A stretch of DNA of 64,000 nucleotides from Tetrastigma voinierianum (GCA_016808115.1 JAEQBH010000658.1:248001-312000), one strand, 5' to 3'; shown: positions 33,606 through 45,439, counted from the stretch's first letter. Made by a program: numbers and translations. Notes: a model not told the origin generated them from the letters alone.

Positions 33606-36600
33606 TTGAAGTTTTGCTTGTCCTCAAGCAAAGAAAAGAAAGAAGTTGTCATCCCTGCTAAACCTAAGAGAAGAGTCTATTTCACCCTTTTATTTAACCA
33701 AATCGAAATCAAGCTTTGCAAGGGGTATGTGGTATGTGTCTCAAGAATTACCCTTACAAGGAATATAGAGAATATGATTAAGATAATTTATTTATGTTAA
33801 TAATGAATTAATCTCATAATAGACAAATTTAGATCATGGTTCTCACTAGTGTGTGTGGTCTTCCCTTATCCAAACAATTGCAAGGTTGATGAGTTTATCA
33901 GAATTTAGATAAGTAAGTGAATCTCCTAAGATAGTATATTTAGGTTCCATAGGCTTGTTGTTCCTATCACTCTCCACTAATGTCGGCACACACAACTCTC
34001 AAGATCAAGTAGGTCTTTATAAGCTTGTAATGTAAGGCTTGCAGGGGTAGCTTGAGTAGTCATTTTAAAGCAAAACTTACCCAAACATACATATTTTTCC
34101 TCAGACATCAACTTACTCCATCCTCGATTCTTACCATCGCATAGTGACACTCTCAAACACCCCAAAACTGCTTAGCATCCTTCCATACTCCTCATATCAC
34201 TTTTCGCACAAATTTTGCATTCTTTCAACAAACATCAAGAAGCCTTTTTCTTTAAGACAAGGTTATTAGAGTAGTGCAATGTCAAAACCCCCTTAAGCTT
34301 TCTACCAACCCTTAGCGAGCTTTAAATCAATAGCTCCCAAACCAATTGGCCTTAGGTAATAGGGTGTCGAGACACCCTCAGATTTATCATTTGTGGAAGG
34401 AAGGCTACGAGGCTGACTCACTCTTTCCTTGACTTTTTATCGTATTCATTTCTTTACACTTGGATATTTTTCTTTTTTTTTTTTTTTTGACAACTTCCTT
34501 TGATTTTCAACTTAACTCATTTCAATTAATTTGGAGTTATTTTTCCATAGAAAATAACTCCCCAACTTGCTCCTCACCACATTTCTCACTATGTTCAAAT
34601 CACATGTTATGGGTGAGTTTGGTTCTTTTATCAGGATAGTGATGTATAGGAAGGTTATTGGCTTCAACTTGGTTTTTTTTAAACAGAATTTCCTTTAAGG
34701 CTCAACATCTTCAGTATTCAGAGGAATATGCATATGCATATTAATTAGGTGGTTAGCTGGAAGGCACAATCTTTCCAAGGATGGGCCTTATCATTTCCTC
34801 AATTGTCATGGTTGCCTAGATTTCGCCTCAAGAGATAATAGAACAAGTTCTAGAACCTATGGAGATCAAAATTAGATGGATTCATAAACCTTTCTAACCT
34901 AAGCAAAACTCAAGCCAAGGGTACTTAGTGACCATGCATGGATTCAGAAACCAATGACTAATACCATTAAAGAGATAACTCATTAAGCATTAAGTCCTAT
35001 TATCTCTAATATTGTCCATATGCCAAGGGTTCATTTATGGTCCTTATTGACATCACAACAACTCCAAGCAAAACTCAATTAACTCAATAAACTCTAACTA
35101 AAAAAAATATACCAAACTAAGATGTAAGTTAGGAAGCATCAAACAAAGTCATTATCCATAAAAGCACCAGAAAATTTCATGCTCAAAGTCAGTTATTTTC
35201 AACATGTGGGGTGTGACATGATAAACTAACAAAAATAAACACCCTCAAATCAGATGAACATCGGCCCTAAATGTCTAGTAATACAAAGGAAGCAATAAAG
35301 TAAAAGAGTAATAAAGAGAGTCAGAAAGTGAACTCCCTTTGTAGTCTTCGCCACTTTGAATAGGAAACTTGATGATTTTCAGACATTGACATTATGTACT
35401 ACCCTTGATATACTCTTTTTGTTTTGGAGCCATGAAAGTGGCTTTGGCATTTCTTCTCAAACACTTGGTAGGAACCATCCTCCTTCACCTCAAATGAGTG
35501 AGTTTTGATTCTTCAAAACCCTCCTTCAATATGCAAATCACTCCAATAATCAACAATGATCCACAAAGAACCCAAAAACAAACAATCCAAGCACAAAATT
35601 TTCTTCCATTGTAACTCTTCTTTGATGCTTGAATGATGGATGGAAAATTCGTTCAACAAAGGTAAGGTTGTGGGTTTGTGATGGGTTTTGAAGCTCAAGA
35701 TGATGGAGATGGATCAGATGAATGTGATTTAGGATTTGAGTGATGAAATGAATTTGAAAGTGGTTGAAGTCAGTAAGGGTCGGGAGGGAAAGTATGGCAA
35801 GATAGAGTATAAAGTAGAAGAAGAAAATGGGTTTTAAAGGGTTAAAAGCCTCTGCTGTGACTACGGTGTCAGGTCACGTCGTAAATTCTGCTCAAGACTC
35901 CCTGCTTTTTTATCCAACTTTGTTAGTACTTATATCTCCTTCATTTTAGCTCTAATTGGAAGTGTAAGGACTCGTTGAAAGCTCCTTCAATGTAGAATTT
36001 TTCTCATGGGCTGAGGTGAACCATTTGGAGCCTCAATCAATACAGAAAATCAGAATGTTCAATGCTGTCCAAAGGTGATGATTTCTTGACTCCCTTAGGT
36101 TCTCTGCTCACTCTTGCCCATATCACTGGCTATCCTTCAAAAGTCCTTCATTCTTATATTTTTCTTCAAAATTCCTCCAATAGCAACCCTTAATGCTTTC
36201 ATTCATGCTTAAACTCATCTCATGTCTTCAATTCTCCTCAAGCATGATCATGAACCTTCCAACTTTATTTAAATTGACTGTACCTTTTCATCTCAACAAC
36301 CTGGAAATTTGATGAACATCACCACTCCATTTTTTTTCACACTCGCGCCATAGTACTACATCAACCACTTTCCAACTTCTTGCCTTTGCTCTTGCAAACT
36401 AGTCATGACAACATGTTGAACTTCAAACTTATCTTATTCTGAAAACACTAACAACAAATTTAAAACACTGCTGGAATTTTCATCCCAACAGTAAAAAAAA
36501 AACAGCAACAAATAAAATAACTAAAAAAATAGAAAAATAAAAGAGAATGGATAGAATCCTTATTACTTAGCTTAGGTTGCCTCCCAAGAAGCTGCTCTCG

Positions 36601-36660
36601 CTTTTTAGAGTCCAAATTAGACTATTGAAAAAGTACTAGTGTTTCCATTTGACCAATCAT
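33606..36660 (-). other. Element E interior, non-coding, with a second LTR-like segment
   Basis: No domain is readable. The part 34200-34700 resembles the spacer before the 3' LTR of Athila-type elements and contains a hairpin AGGGTGTC-GA-GACACCCT at 34361-34378. The part 35740-36222 parallels the element E LTR: GTGTAAGGACTCGTTGAAAGCTC, AATGTAGAAT, GAACCATTTG and TCTCTGCTCACTCTTG occur in the same order as at 33300-33425, and ACTCATCTCA at 36213-36222 fits an LTR start. It is thus a diverged LTR fragment inside E. The stretch 35100-35480 parallels 2330-2630. Confidence 0.5.
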
Positions 36661-37185
36661 TCATCTTGAAAGCGCTTCCTCTTCATAACCATTCACTTCA
36701 AGGATGTTTTCTTTCGCACTGGAAGAGGGAAAGAAACTCAAAATCCCTTTAATTATGGCTGCTGGTTCAGCCACAATTTCTTCAAAACAGTCCCCTCTAT
36801 GTGAAGTAGATGTAAACACATTTATGCTTAAGGGGGTATGTTCAAACATGTGCCCTTTTGATTGAAGCAAGCTGCAAAAATTTTTTCACATGGCTCTTTC
36901 TCGTCCAATAAAGGCAATAGTTGGTGAAGATTGAACTTTGCTTTCTCCTCACCCACAAGCAAGGTGAGCTCTCCTTTGATGCTCGATCCATGCTTGGCTT
37001 GGAGGAAAGAAGTGTCCCTTAGTATATGAGACTTTTGTAGGATCCTCTTCAGCGCCCAAGTCACAAATCGATAAGTGAATGTGTCAATTCACCAAATGTT
37101 TTCAATAGCCATTACTTGACTTTCCTCTTCAAATTTCGCTTTATCCACTAATGGCTTCATCCTAAGTTGTTTAGAGTGTCTGTTT
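36661..37185 (-). pseudogene. Element E unrecognised internal frame, frameshifted
   Basis: Two overlapping minus-strand frames (37064-36828 and 36870-36661) read as one protein-like sequence: VTWALKRILQKSHILRD, then SSIKGELTLLVGEEKAKFNL and HQLLPLLDE, then after a shift EHTPLSINVFTSTS and ending YEEEALSR. The wording resembles a small conserved protein carried by plant Ty3/gypsy elements, but I cannot name the family and see no active-site motif. It lies about 650 bases from the primer site, the gag position. This may be the only protein element E once made. Confidence 0.4.
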
Positions 37186-37835
37186 CAATTTCCAAATTTC
37201 ATTTTCACCTTCTTCACGTGATTTCGCGATATGAAATTTCGCATCGGGCTTCAAAACGAGCATCCATGCATTCAATGGGATTTTTCAAAGTATTGTCAGA
37301 GAGGTCCTGTAAGATCGATCCTTGGAATGCTCGACTAAGTGTCCAATTTGACCTTCTATTTTTTCAATCTAAGATCAGTGTTGGACTTGCATGTGGTATA
37401 AAATCTTGAATTTCAAATTTCATGAAGACTACCTATCTTCTGCTCTCATCTATGTTCAGAAATTCTCGTCTTAGCAAGAAACAACTCTCTTTCTTTTGAA
37501 ATGTTGAGCTCCCTTGATAAGGCAATACTCCTGTTCCATGAGTGGTCATTATGAGTTCTTGATTCAAATGATGAATAAGGAGCCGGTTTCGCTCTATGGA
37601 GGCAATTCCCCATCTTCACTAATATTCCTCCATGAGTACCTACAAATACGAAGAAAACAAAAGAAAAGAAAGTACAAAAATACTAATAGTAAAATAAAAT
37701 AAAATAAAAAATACAAATAAAAAAACCTAAGAAACAACTCACAACCAAAATAAAAAAATAAAAAAATTGCCTAAATTAGCAAATCACCCGTTCTTCAAAA
37801 TGTCAACTTCCAATGAGAGAAAGTGAACCGCGCCA

Positions 37836-38143
37836 ATCCCCGGCAACGGCGCCATAAAACTTGTTAAGACCAAAACGTGTTGCACATTTATGCATTAGTT
37901 ATGCATGCAAGATTATGAATATGTTACTACCAAAGGGACTATTGTCTTAATCCATCCTAATCCGCGCTAAAAACTTGTTTGAGAGACCAAACACATGTAC
38001 AAATTTACGACAAGTATACCAAGGACTATTGTTCATCACTTAATCACACTAAAAACTTGTTGAATGACCAAAAGACGTATACAAATTTACGACGTTATTA
38101 CCAAAGGACTATTGTCTAATCCCCGGCAACGGCGCCAAAAACT
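37836..38143 (-). repeat. Tandem array of tRNA-Asp primer-site/LTR-end units
   Basis: Four LTR-end-like TG junctions at 37862, 37976, 38058 and 38144 (spacing 114, 82, 86), each preceded by AAAACT and, farther left, by tRNA-Asp-like text. Two copies of the 19-base tRNA 3' end ATCCCCGGCAACGGCGCCA are exact (37836-37854 and 38119-38137); those before 37976 and 38058 are decayed. Each unit carries ACCAAAGGACTATTGTCTAA and GTATACAAATTTACGACG or variants. The two inner units also occur in the left LTR (31126-31290). Confidence 0.85.
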
Positions 38144-40486
38144 TGTAAAGGAGACCAAATGATGTATATGTGAAAATATGGTCAAGGGAGTGAATGTGGT
38201 AAATACTCAAACTGATTTGAAACAAAGTAAGTGGCACTAAAACTCGGAATGAAAAGTATTACTCAACACTTCTAACCCCTTTCCGCAAGTGCACGGGTCA
38301 TACAGTAATAAAGGGACTCTAAGAGTCCTGATATCGTACCCACAAGGATTGAGGTCCACTTGGAATTCTGACTTCACCCTGACATAAGGGCTCTTCACTA
38401 TTTAAAGTAATTGGCAGATGTCGAATAAAATCAATTTAATTGAAACAAAACTGATTTAAAACTAATCCTAAAAATCTAACAAATAAACAACTACTTAATT
38501 CTAAAAGGTATGAAGAGAGTCACTAGGATGGGGATAATTATTTACAAAATGCTTTGCATTTCCTTAAAAGCGCAACAATCGTAGTTGAATGCTAGATTTG
38601 TCCAAGAGCAATGTAGTATAGCTGATTTCTCCATACACCATACATTTTTACTCAGTTAGAGATCCATATTCTTCGTGACAAATGGGTCTAAATAGCTACT
38701 TGTAAAATTTGGCACTCTTTTAAGATTTGATTGTTTTTCTTTTTCAATACTTCACAACCATTTCTTAGGATCACAATTTCGCTCTATAGACAGATAACGC
38801 AGTTTCTCCAATGTAATTGGTATCTGGTCTCTTCAAATCTAATAAAATTTTCTATCTCTCTTGATTAGATCTGCTAACACGGATCAAGATCCTTTCATCG
38901 ATTCAAGGAGAAACTCCTCTCGATTTAACTAAATTGATACATCATCTAATTAATCCTCACACTACGAGTAAATTAAGGATCTATCAAGTAATTTTTCAGG
39001 AGTTCATTAGTTCCAAGATATTAGTCTAACATACTCCCTAATACACGCCTTTACTCAGAATCTCCATCTCTGTGTCACTGTAGGGCCTTCCTAGAATCGT
39101 ATAAAGATACAATTTCTTTGGGTATGTTACTAATATTCGAATAATTCATTATATGAATGTTAATTCACTATATAAATTCGTATTCAAACCCACAAAATAA
39201 CTGAAAACTGCAAATCTGAATGTTCAACAATTAAACCCCAACCCTAGAGGGTGTTTAATGTTCCATTACTGGATTCCAATCATCACTAATCAAACAAAAA
39301 GTAAGAAAATGAAGAAAGAAATCAAGAGAAAGAAGAGAAAAACCCAGATTGAGCTAAATCTTCGCCTTCAACAAGAATAAATTGAATATCCGAGTACAAG
39401 ACCTAAATCTCTTCAATAAAAATAAAATCTCGTCTAAACTACTCTAAGATCTATTAAAAATAAAAATCAAGGTAGCTGAAAACTAAGAAAATGGGCGCTT
39501 TAGAGAGAGAAACCCATGAGAGAGAAAATCCGCATTTTTAGCTTCAATCTTGTCCGAACCTTAGTGAAATCGAATCTCTCGATGTACAAAGACTGAAAAA
39601 TCTTCAATAGAAATAAAATCGCTTTAAAAATTACTCTAAGATCTAAAACAAATCAAAATCTACGTAAAACCGGGAAAATGTGGGCGCCTAGAGAGAGAAA
39701 CCCCAAGAGAGAGGCTTCCAATCCTCCCGCATGCCTCTTTACCTAAAAACGGCATATATATGGAATCAGGTGAATGGGCTTGAAATTAGGGGTCAAAAAA
39801 CTTAATTTTCTCGCCTTTTTCAAGTTGTCGCAAATAAGTCGGTCGACAGCCTAATTTCTTCGTCACGCGACACCAAACTTTCGTCGCGACATTCAACTTT
39901 TCTTCTCGCTTGCTACACCAAAAATGGTGTCGCAACACTAACACCGGGCCATGACACCAGCTTTCGTCAGCGACACCAAAATGGTGTCGCGACACCAATC
40001 ATTATGACACCAGCTTTCTGTCGCGATTACCAAAGGTGTCGCGATTACCAACAATCATTACGATTACCTCAAATTTTCTCGTCGCGACATTCACTTTTCG
40101 TCAGCGACGATTTTCTGATAAAGAATCGGTTTTTCTTCTCTAACGATTCGGGCCATAACTTCTTCGCTTAACTCGGATTTGGCGCAGAGTACTCGTTGAA
40201 AGTTTCGAATGTAGAATGCAGCCATGAGGAATTTGAACCATTTGATGTTCCGCATGGTACAGAAAAATTAATCTTCCAAAGAGCGCCGCCGCGAGACTCT
40301 CGCTGACTCTTTGAAAATATATTGCCTATTTCGCCAAATCACTTGCTTTTCATCAATAATCCCACAAAACTATTTAGAGGAAATTTTATGAGTTTTAGTT
40401 ACAACATCACACAGACATTTCTCTTGCAAATGCACAAAATAACATGTGAAATGAACTCAAAACATAGATGAGTTTTGCACTCATCA
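37976..40486 (-). repeat. Element E 5' LTR
   Basis: Homologous to 31126-33594 along its length; ends TTTTGCACTCATCA, so the minus-strand start is TGATGAGTGCAAAACTCATC, the usual Athila-group start. The other limit is set to 37976 because the left mate begins at the same word TGTTTGAGAGAC. A shorter limit at 38144 or a longer one at 37862 would also give a TG terminus. The word array 39855-40110 is the mate of 32985-33225. Confidence 0.65.
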
Positions 40487-40491
40487 GTCGG
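40487..40491. other. Target site duplication of element E, right copy (imperfect)
   Basis: GTCGG after the LTR end ATCA; pairs with GTGGG at 31121-31125 with one mismatch. Confidence 0.5.
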
Positions 40492-41255
40492 GAATGGAAT
40501 GTGCCTGTTTTCAGTTGGGGACCTCAAAAAGTCCCTCATAATACACCATATTACCAAGGCATACTAATAATTTCAAATAATACCTCATATAGAAACCGGA
40601 TTTCTTCCTTGCTTAAATCCTCCTTTCCTTCTACTAATCATATTGTGAATGACTTTGTTCATCAATGCATACTGTGCTTTAATTTCCCCGATGAACTCTC
40701 CTCATACACAAACCCCATGGGTACCGGTCATGCACATGGTATTTGCAAACAAACCGGCATCAAACTCGTAACTCGAGAGGGTAAGGTCTACACGTGTAAG
40801 TGTACGACATAATTCAACGATTGAGCTATCGAGTCATATCACCATTAATCATATTTCCTAAAATCAGAGGTCTCCAATGTGGTGTTACATTCCCGATTCT
40901 CAAGTTGAGAGAATTTCACCATGGTCGATAACAACTTTTTCACCAACAAATCAGGCAGATTATTCGAATAACAACACTGACGGTGGGAGCGAACAAGAAC
41001 GTGTCATTCTAATTCACAATGGAAACCCGCCTTCAATTGGTCGGACCCACATTTCCACTGACTAAGATTCAAGAACATGGCCTCAATTTCTTCATCTTCG
41101 CTCTCACTTGCTTCCTCGCTCTCTGATGATGAATCTTTCCGCTTCCCTTTTCCTTTCTTTACAACCTGTGAAGTATCGACCTTCCGTTTTTTTACGGCTC
41201 GCTCCATAGAAGAACTAGTAGCCTTTCCTTTCCTAGTGTTCTTCGATCTTGCCAT
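40487..41255 (-). pseudogene. Element G last open frame, N-terminal part
   Basis: The minus-strand ATG at 41255 begins MARSKNTRKGKATSSS, then a basic stretch VKKRKVDTSQVVKKGKGKRK that looks like a nuclear localisation signal, then a Ser/Glu-rich acidic stretch ending IEAMF, open for 83 codons. Later frames give KEEIRFLYEVLFEIISMPW. Such basic-then-acidic N-termini occur in the extra frames of Athila/Tat elements (putative plant transposon protein group). The frame is broken by stops and by the insertion of element E at its 3' side. Confidence 0.5.
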
Positions 41256-42410
41256 AGATGATACAAAACATTAATATAGCTAGAATAGCCCATACACACA
41301 ATAACGGTCTCCCAACAACCCATCTCTAACCGTATCGAACTCACCCCTTTCGTGATCGCCCTCGACCTTCTCCTATACCGTCCACGCGATGCCCTTAATC
41401 AACCAAGAACATAGGAACCACCAACCAAAGCCACCCAACAAAATCCATACAATACGTGAAAATCCATTGAAATTTGCTCTCATGAGATTTATGAGCACTT
41501 ACCACGATACCAAGATTTCCACCGCTTGCAAAGAACCATGGATGCCCGAATCAAAAGCAATGCAGACACCTGAGGGAACGTTTCACCTAGGGTTTGCTTG
41601 GTAAGAGGAAAATTTAGGTTGTGGTTTTATATAGAGTTAGGAGCGGAGATATGGTTCAAAATTTGGGAGAAAACCCTCAATGGCCCATTCACGCATCGAC
41701 TAGCACGGAAGAGCTCAAGTAAGTGTGGTAACCTAAGTATTCACCTATATACTCCTGTGTTTGTCTCGCTAGTACCGGCATTAATAAGGTAGATCGGCAC
41801 CACTCGCTACCGCCATCGTTTCTAGGTCAGTACCTAAGACAATATGTGGTACCCTGTGCATTCACTTTATTTATTTTTTTTCTTTTTTCGACAACAAGCA
41901 TTCAATTTATAACTTTCCAAAATGCTCTACATCTTGGATTTCACTAGATGCTCACTTCTTTCCCTGCTTCATACCCCTTCCAACTGACTCAGGTACTTTA
42001 ATAACCCAGACTTATGGCACCTTCCTTGATCGCCATTGACGCTACCTTAAAGTCCACTGTTCTTCTCGTGATCACGATTCCTAGGTTTCAAACAGAATTG
42101 GCAATTCAAGGCTCAAGATGGGTGCAAAGGGTTAACTTAATATGATTTAGAAGTGTAACAAAGAAATGATGGCCTAAAATCATCTTTCAGCTACGTATGG
42201 GTGTTCCTCAGAGAATACGATGCATGTAGTTAACAAGGAATGCTAAAACAATGCACAAGTTGAAGCAATAGCAAGCAAAAATGAGCTTGAGGCAGAAAAT
42301 CAATGACTCGCTTTAGTGGATATATATACATTATTTTCTTCTTCTTCTTTCTCACTAGAGCATGCGCCAATCAAGATTGACTTTGGAGAATAGAAAAGAA
42401 TTGGGGTCGT
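41256..42410. other. Unassigned region between elements G and C
   Basis: No domain recognised. It probably includes more of element G upstream of its last frame. A T-rich run near 41870-41895 followed by CGACAAC resembles text at 34468-34492 (T run, GACAAC), a weak hint of retrotransposon spacer. Confidence 0.3.
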
Positions 42411-42673
42411 TAATGAGTAAAAACCTCATTGGATTTTTAATCCATTTTTCTAATTTATATTACAATACGAATGCTGATTAATATGCAGAAACATGGATAT
42501 TTGACTAAAATTTCATTTGCGTAGAATTACAAAGAGAATTAAAAGCCCTTAAGAACCAAAAAGGCCTGATAGTTGTGGTGAAGTCAGAACAGAAGTGAAG
42601 TCGCACCGAGAATTAAAGTCTAAACAAGGAACTCTTCGCCCGCTTATTTCAAAACACGACACCACCAAGACGA
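42411..42673 (+). repeat. Element C 5' LTR, truncated to about 260 bp
   Basis: TAATGAGTAAAAACCTCATT followed by GGATTTTTAATCCATTTTTC matches the start of the 3' LTR at 52238. Similarity continues to ACTCTTCGCCCGCTTATTTC and ACCAAGACGA, then the text turns into gag-like sequence. About 2.3 kb of LTR plus the primer-binding site are gone. The TG start has become TA. Confidence 0.75.
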
Positions 42674-44007
42674 GAGAATTAATCAGACAGTTGAACAAGA
42701 GACAGCAGCAGAGAGACTTCAAAGGCATGATACTATGGAGGATTTCTGGAGACTTGTCATCCAAGCAAAATACTCAAAGAAGCTAGGACAACCTACGCTG
42801 AAGCCAACAACTGAAGTCGAAACTGCCTTTCGATCACAATGGTTCAAAGAACAACTTACAGCCAATTCTACCAGGACCCTAATGAGCACTGGGTAGATTC
42901 CTTAGATGGCCAATAACGCAAAGTTGAATGGTGTAAGACCGTATGATCAAGTCGCAACTCTCCCCTTTCCTCAGAGACATCGCAGCCCAATTCGGGTTTG
43001 ATTCCTACCATATGGCTCGTTGAATACTGGGAGGAGCATGGTGGTTTATCTCGTAGATTCTTTCCTTCTCCACTCCGAGAGAAGGAAGGAGATCAAAGGT
43101 GTTCAATCAGGGAAGATGAAAGCCTATATACAGCTTGGGAAAGGTTCAAAAGACTCGGCTGAAGAGATGTCCTATGCATGGTATAGATCTCAAGACACAA
43201 ATGGACATCTTCTACCACTTCCATGAATGATACCTCCAAGGGTTTTATTGATGCTTTTGTCAGGGCATTCAAAAGAAAAAAAAGTGCAAGAGGAGCAAGG
43301 ACTTGATAGGACCAAGCCAGTGCAATATGAAGAATCCATCCGACCTTCAGGTAACAACAGAGCAAAGGGGAGCCGGATCAATAACTTAACAAAATGACAA
43401 CCATGGAAGCAAAGCTAGATGCAATCATGCACCTGATGGATGGGACAAGAGAAGAGGTCGCATTCTCGCTCTACGAGACAGACAATGTATTGAGAGAAGG
43501 AATGAGAAGAAGTGCCAAGGGACTACCAAGAGGATCCCTACCAGTCAGGAGGCCAAATACTTAAATGAATGTAGCTATCATTTCAAGCCTAATCTCAACT
43601 TACCTACACACTATAATCCCAAGACTCAGAAACCATGAGAACTTTCTCATATGGCTGAGGAGTTAAATACGTACTAAGACACGCGCGTATCATTAGCAAG
43701 GGTATCGCCAACAAGGTTCAAAGAGCAAGAAGGAGAGAGCAGAATGAATATCGTGGTCAAAAGAGGGCTCCGCTTCTTTAAAGAGTAGATGTCGCAATTC
43801 ATGGGGATAACAAGAAGTCGGGAGTAAACCTCCATGAACAGGTTTAATGAGTCGGGAAAATTTCAAATCCAACATTCATATGTTTCAAGGAAACACAGTG
43901 TGTTTCATCAAGAACTCCTGAAACACAAGTAGGCAAATTGGCCTCGAATACGGTAACTTAACAAGGGTGCATTCCCTAGTGACACTTAGAAAAACGCAAA
44001 GGACTGC
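42674..44007 (+). pseudogene. Element C gag remnant
   Basis: Read across frames: VEYWEEHGG and REDESLYTAWERFKRL (43100-43150), the core motif of the retrotransposon gag domain (ESLxxxWERFKxLxxxCPxHG). Then FYHFHE-like text and GFIDA where the family has STRxxIDAAAGG; later FKPNLNLPTHYNPKTQ (about 43580-43625), the Athila gag segment before the C-terminal part. There is no CCHC knuckle in this lineage's usual position. Capsid function is lost through many stops. Confidence 0.7.
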
Positions 44008-44277
44008 ATGGCAATTCAGTTGAAAAGTGGGAAGGAAGTGAGCAGCAGCAACATAAAAGAAAAGAAGGAAAAGACCGATGAAGAAGAAGAAGAAACTAGA
44101 AGAGAAGAAGAGAAGAATATGTCAGAAAATACAATAGATGCAGAAAAGAAAAAGCTAAATGAGCAGCCTGAGAAGAGTTGTGAGCTAAAACATAAGGACA
44201 AAGTACAAGCTTACACACCGCCAGCGCTTTCATTTCCTCAAAGGCTCGTACGCAAGGAGGAAGTGCAGCTTTTCTAA
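44008..44277 (+). pseudogene. Element C gag/protease junction
   Basis: An open frame of 89 codons: MAIQLKSGKEVSSS (family: TLRSGKE), a Lys/Glu-rich low-complexity stretch, then YTPPALSFPQRLVRKEEVQ (family: YxPPIPFPQRLxK). This segment marks the junction between gag and protease in Athila elements. It ends at a stop in 44275-44277. Confidence 0.75.
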
Positions 44278-44830
44278 ATTCGAAATATTCAAGAAAATAG
44301 AAATCAATATTCCCTTGTAGAGGCAATCAATCAAATGCCGAATTATGCAAAATTCTCTCAAGGAGATACTGGCAAGAAAAAGAAGATCACGAGGAAGTGA
44401 ATAGTGAACTTTGATCGCCACTTGCAATGTAGTTATCTAGAGAAGTCATCTAGCAAAACGAAGGACCCAGTGCTTTACCATTCTCGCTTCCATAGGAAAT
44501 ATGAATTCAAGAAGGCCTTATGTGACCTCGTGCCAAGATCAACTCGATGCCTTTATCGCAGTGCATAGATCGAGTCTCGGGGAACTCATCCCAACAAATT
44601 ACATTACGTATTATCGATGATCCATGGCACGACTAAGGTGTTCAAGATGTTCTCAGTAAAGGGCGGGGGAATTTTATCTTTCCGGTGGACTTTGTGATCA
44701 TGAAAATGGAAGAGGATACCTGTTCCTATATTGCTAGGAAGACCCTTCCTAAAGAACCTGAGCCGCTCGACAGACAAGCAAGAAAAGCAGTCACGACCTT
44801 AAGGGTGTGAGATGAAGTGCTGCACTTTAA
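44278..44830 (+). pseudogene. Element C aspartic protease remnant
   Basis: Readable pieces in several frames: NQMPNYAKFSQG, KKALCDL (family: ALCDLGASINLMP, which contains the active-site Asp), and FPVDFVIMKMEEDT (family: FPADFVVLDMEEDxxxP). In this copy ALCDL is followed by VPRST in place of GASIN, so the D-x-G active-site triad is destroyed. The protease would cut the polyprotein. Confidence 0.7.
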
Positions 44831-45439
44831 CCTAACAAGAGCTGAACAACCCGATGTTATGCAGATTTGTATGGTCAGAAAACAATAGTCCTATCGTTGT
44901 TGAACCGACTCGATTGTAATCTTCACCATTCTATCAATGAACTCGAGATGAATTTCCGCATTCGAGAGTATTGATTATGAATTATCGCCTTCCAAATAAG
45001 CAAACAAAGAATTAGTCTCTTGAGTCAACGAAACAATCAAGAATACGTATGCAAAGAAGTGAACATAAAGTCGAATAAGAGACTAGTGCGGTTGTTTAAT
45101 ATTAAGAATTGCTCAATACTTGAAATATGGTTTCTTAGAACCGTAAAAGGAAACCAAGAATCATATCAATCGTAAGACGATCGAAATTGAAGAACAAAAG
45201 CTACTGCAAATTTTTGAGAAAGTACAGTTTGGCTGCTCGTCAATCGAGGATCTGGGGTTATCATCTCCATTTGCATGCACAAGATATCGTTGAATGATGA
45301 TAAAATACTTTATCAACACCAAAGGAGGCTGAATCCTATGATGAAAGAGGTTGTCGAAAGGAGGTAGCCGAAATGGTTGAATGCGTGTTTTATATACGCA
45401 ATATCAACAAACACGAGCCTAGTCCACGGGAGTTCTAAA
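44831..45439 (+). pseudogene. Element C protease to RT linker, weakly readable
   Basis: By position this is the linker of Athila pol. I could not read the usual LKPLPxHLKYAFLG motif in frame (it is well kept in element D, 61349-60999). Only scattered similarity, so support is positional. Confidence 0.35.

Larger units (their letters stand above)
31126..40486 (-). mobile_element. Element E: non-autonomous Athila/Tat-type LTR element
   Basis: Two LTRs of about 2.5 kb (31126-33594 and 37976-40486) enclose about 4.4 kb. The primer site is complementary to tRNA-Asp and the polypurine tract (33595-33605) precedes the left LTR on the minus strand. A near-perfect target duplication (GTGGG/GTCGG) flanks it. 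No RT, RNase H or integrase is readable inside; only an unrecognised frame (36661-37185) and a second, diverged LTR-like piece (about 35740-36222). It would depend on an autonomous relative such as C or D. It is nested in the last open frame of element G. Confidence 0.7.

Noticed and set aside
38119..38137. tRNA-Asp gene fragment
   Set aside because: Only the 3' end plus CCA of the tRNA is present and it adjoins an LTR terminus, so it is a primer-binding site. Nuclear tRNA genes do not encode CCA.
37836..38145. CRISPR-like array
   Set aside because: The repeats are long, degenerate, and made of LTR-end and primer-site text in plant DNA. There are no unique spacers or cas genes.
31290..40486. 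Element E bounded at 31290 (shorter LTRs)
   Set aside because: The flanks AAACT and GTCGG do not match, while GTGGG/GTCGG match four of five bases at 31126. The shorter boundary remains possible but is less supported.
40487..41255. Host nuclear protein with a localisation signal (MARSKNTRKGK...)
   Set aside because: The same strand and position relative to an LTR, and the basic-then-acidic pattern, fit an extra frame of an Athila/Tat element better than a host gene.
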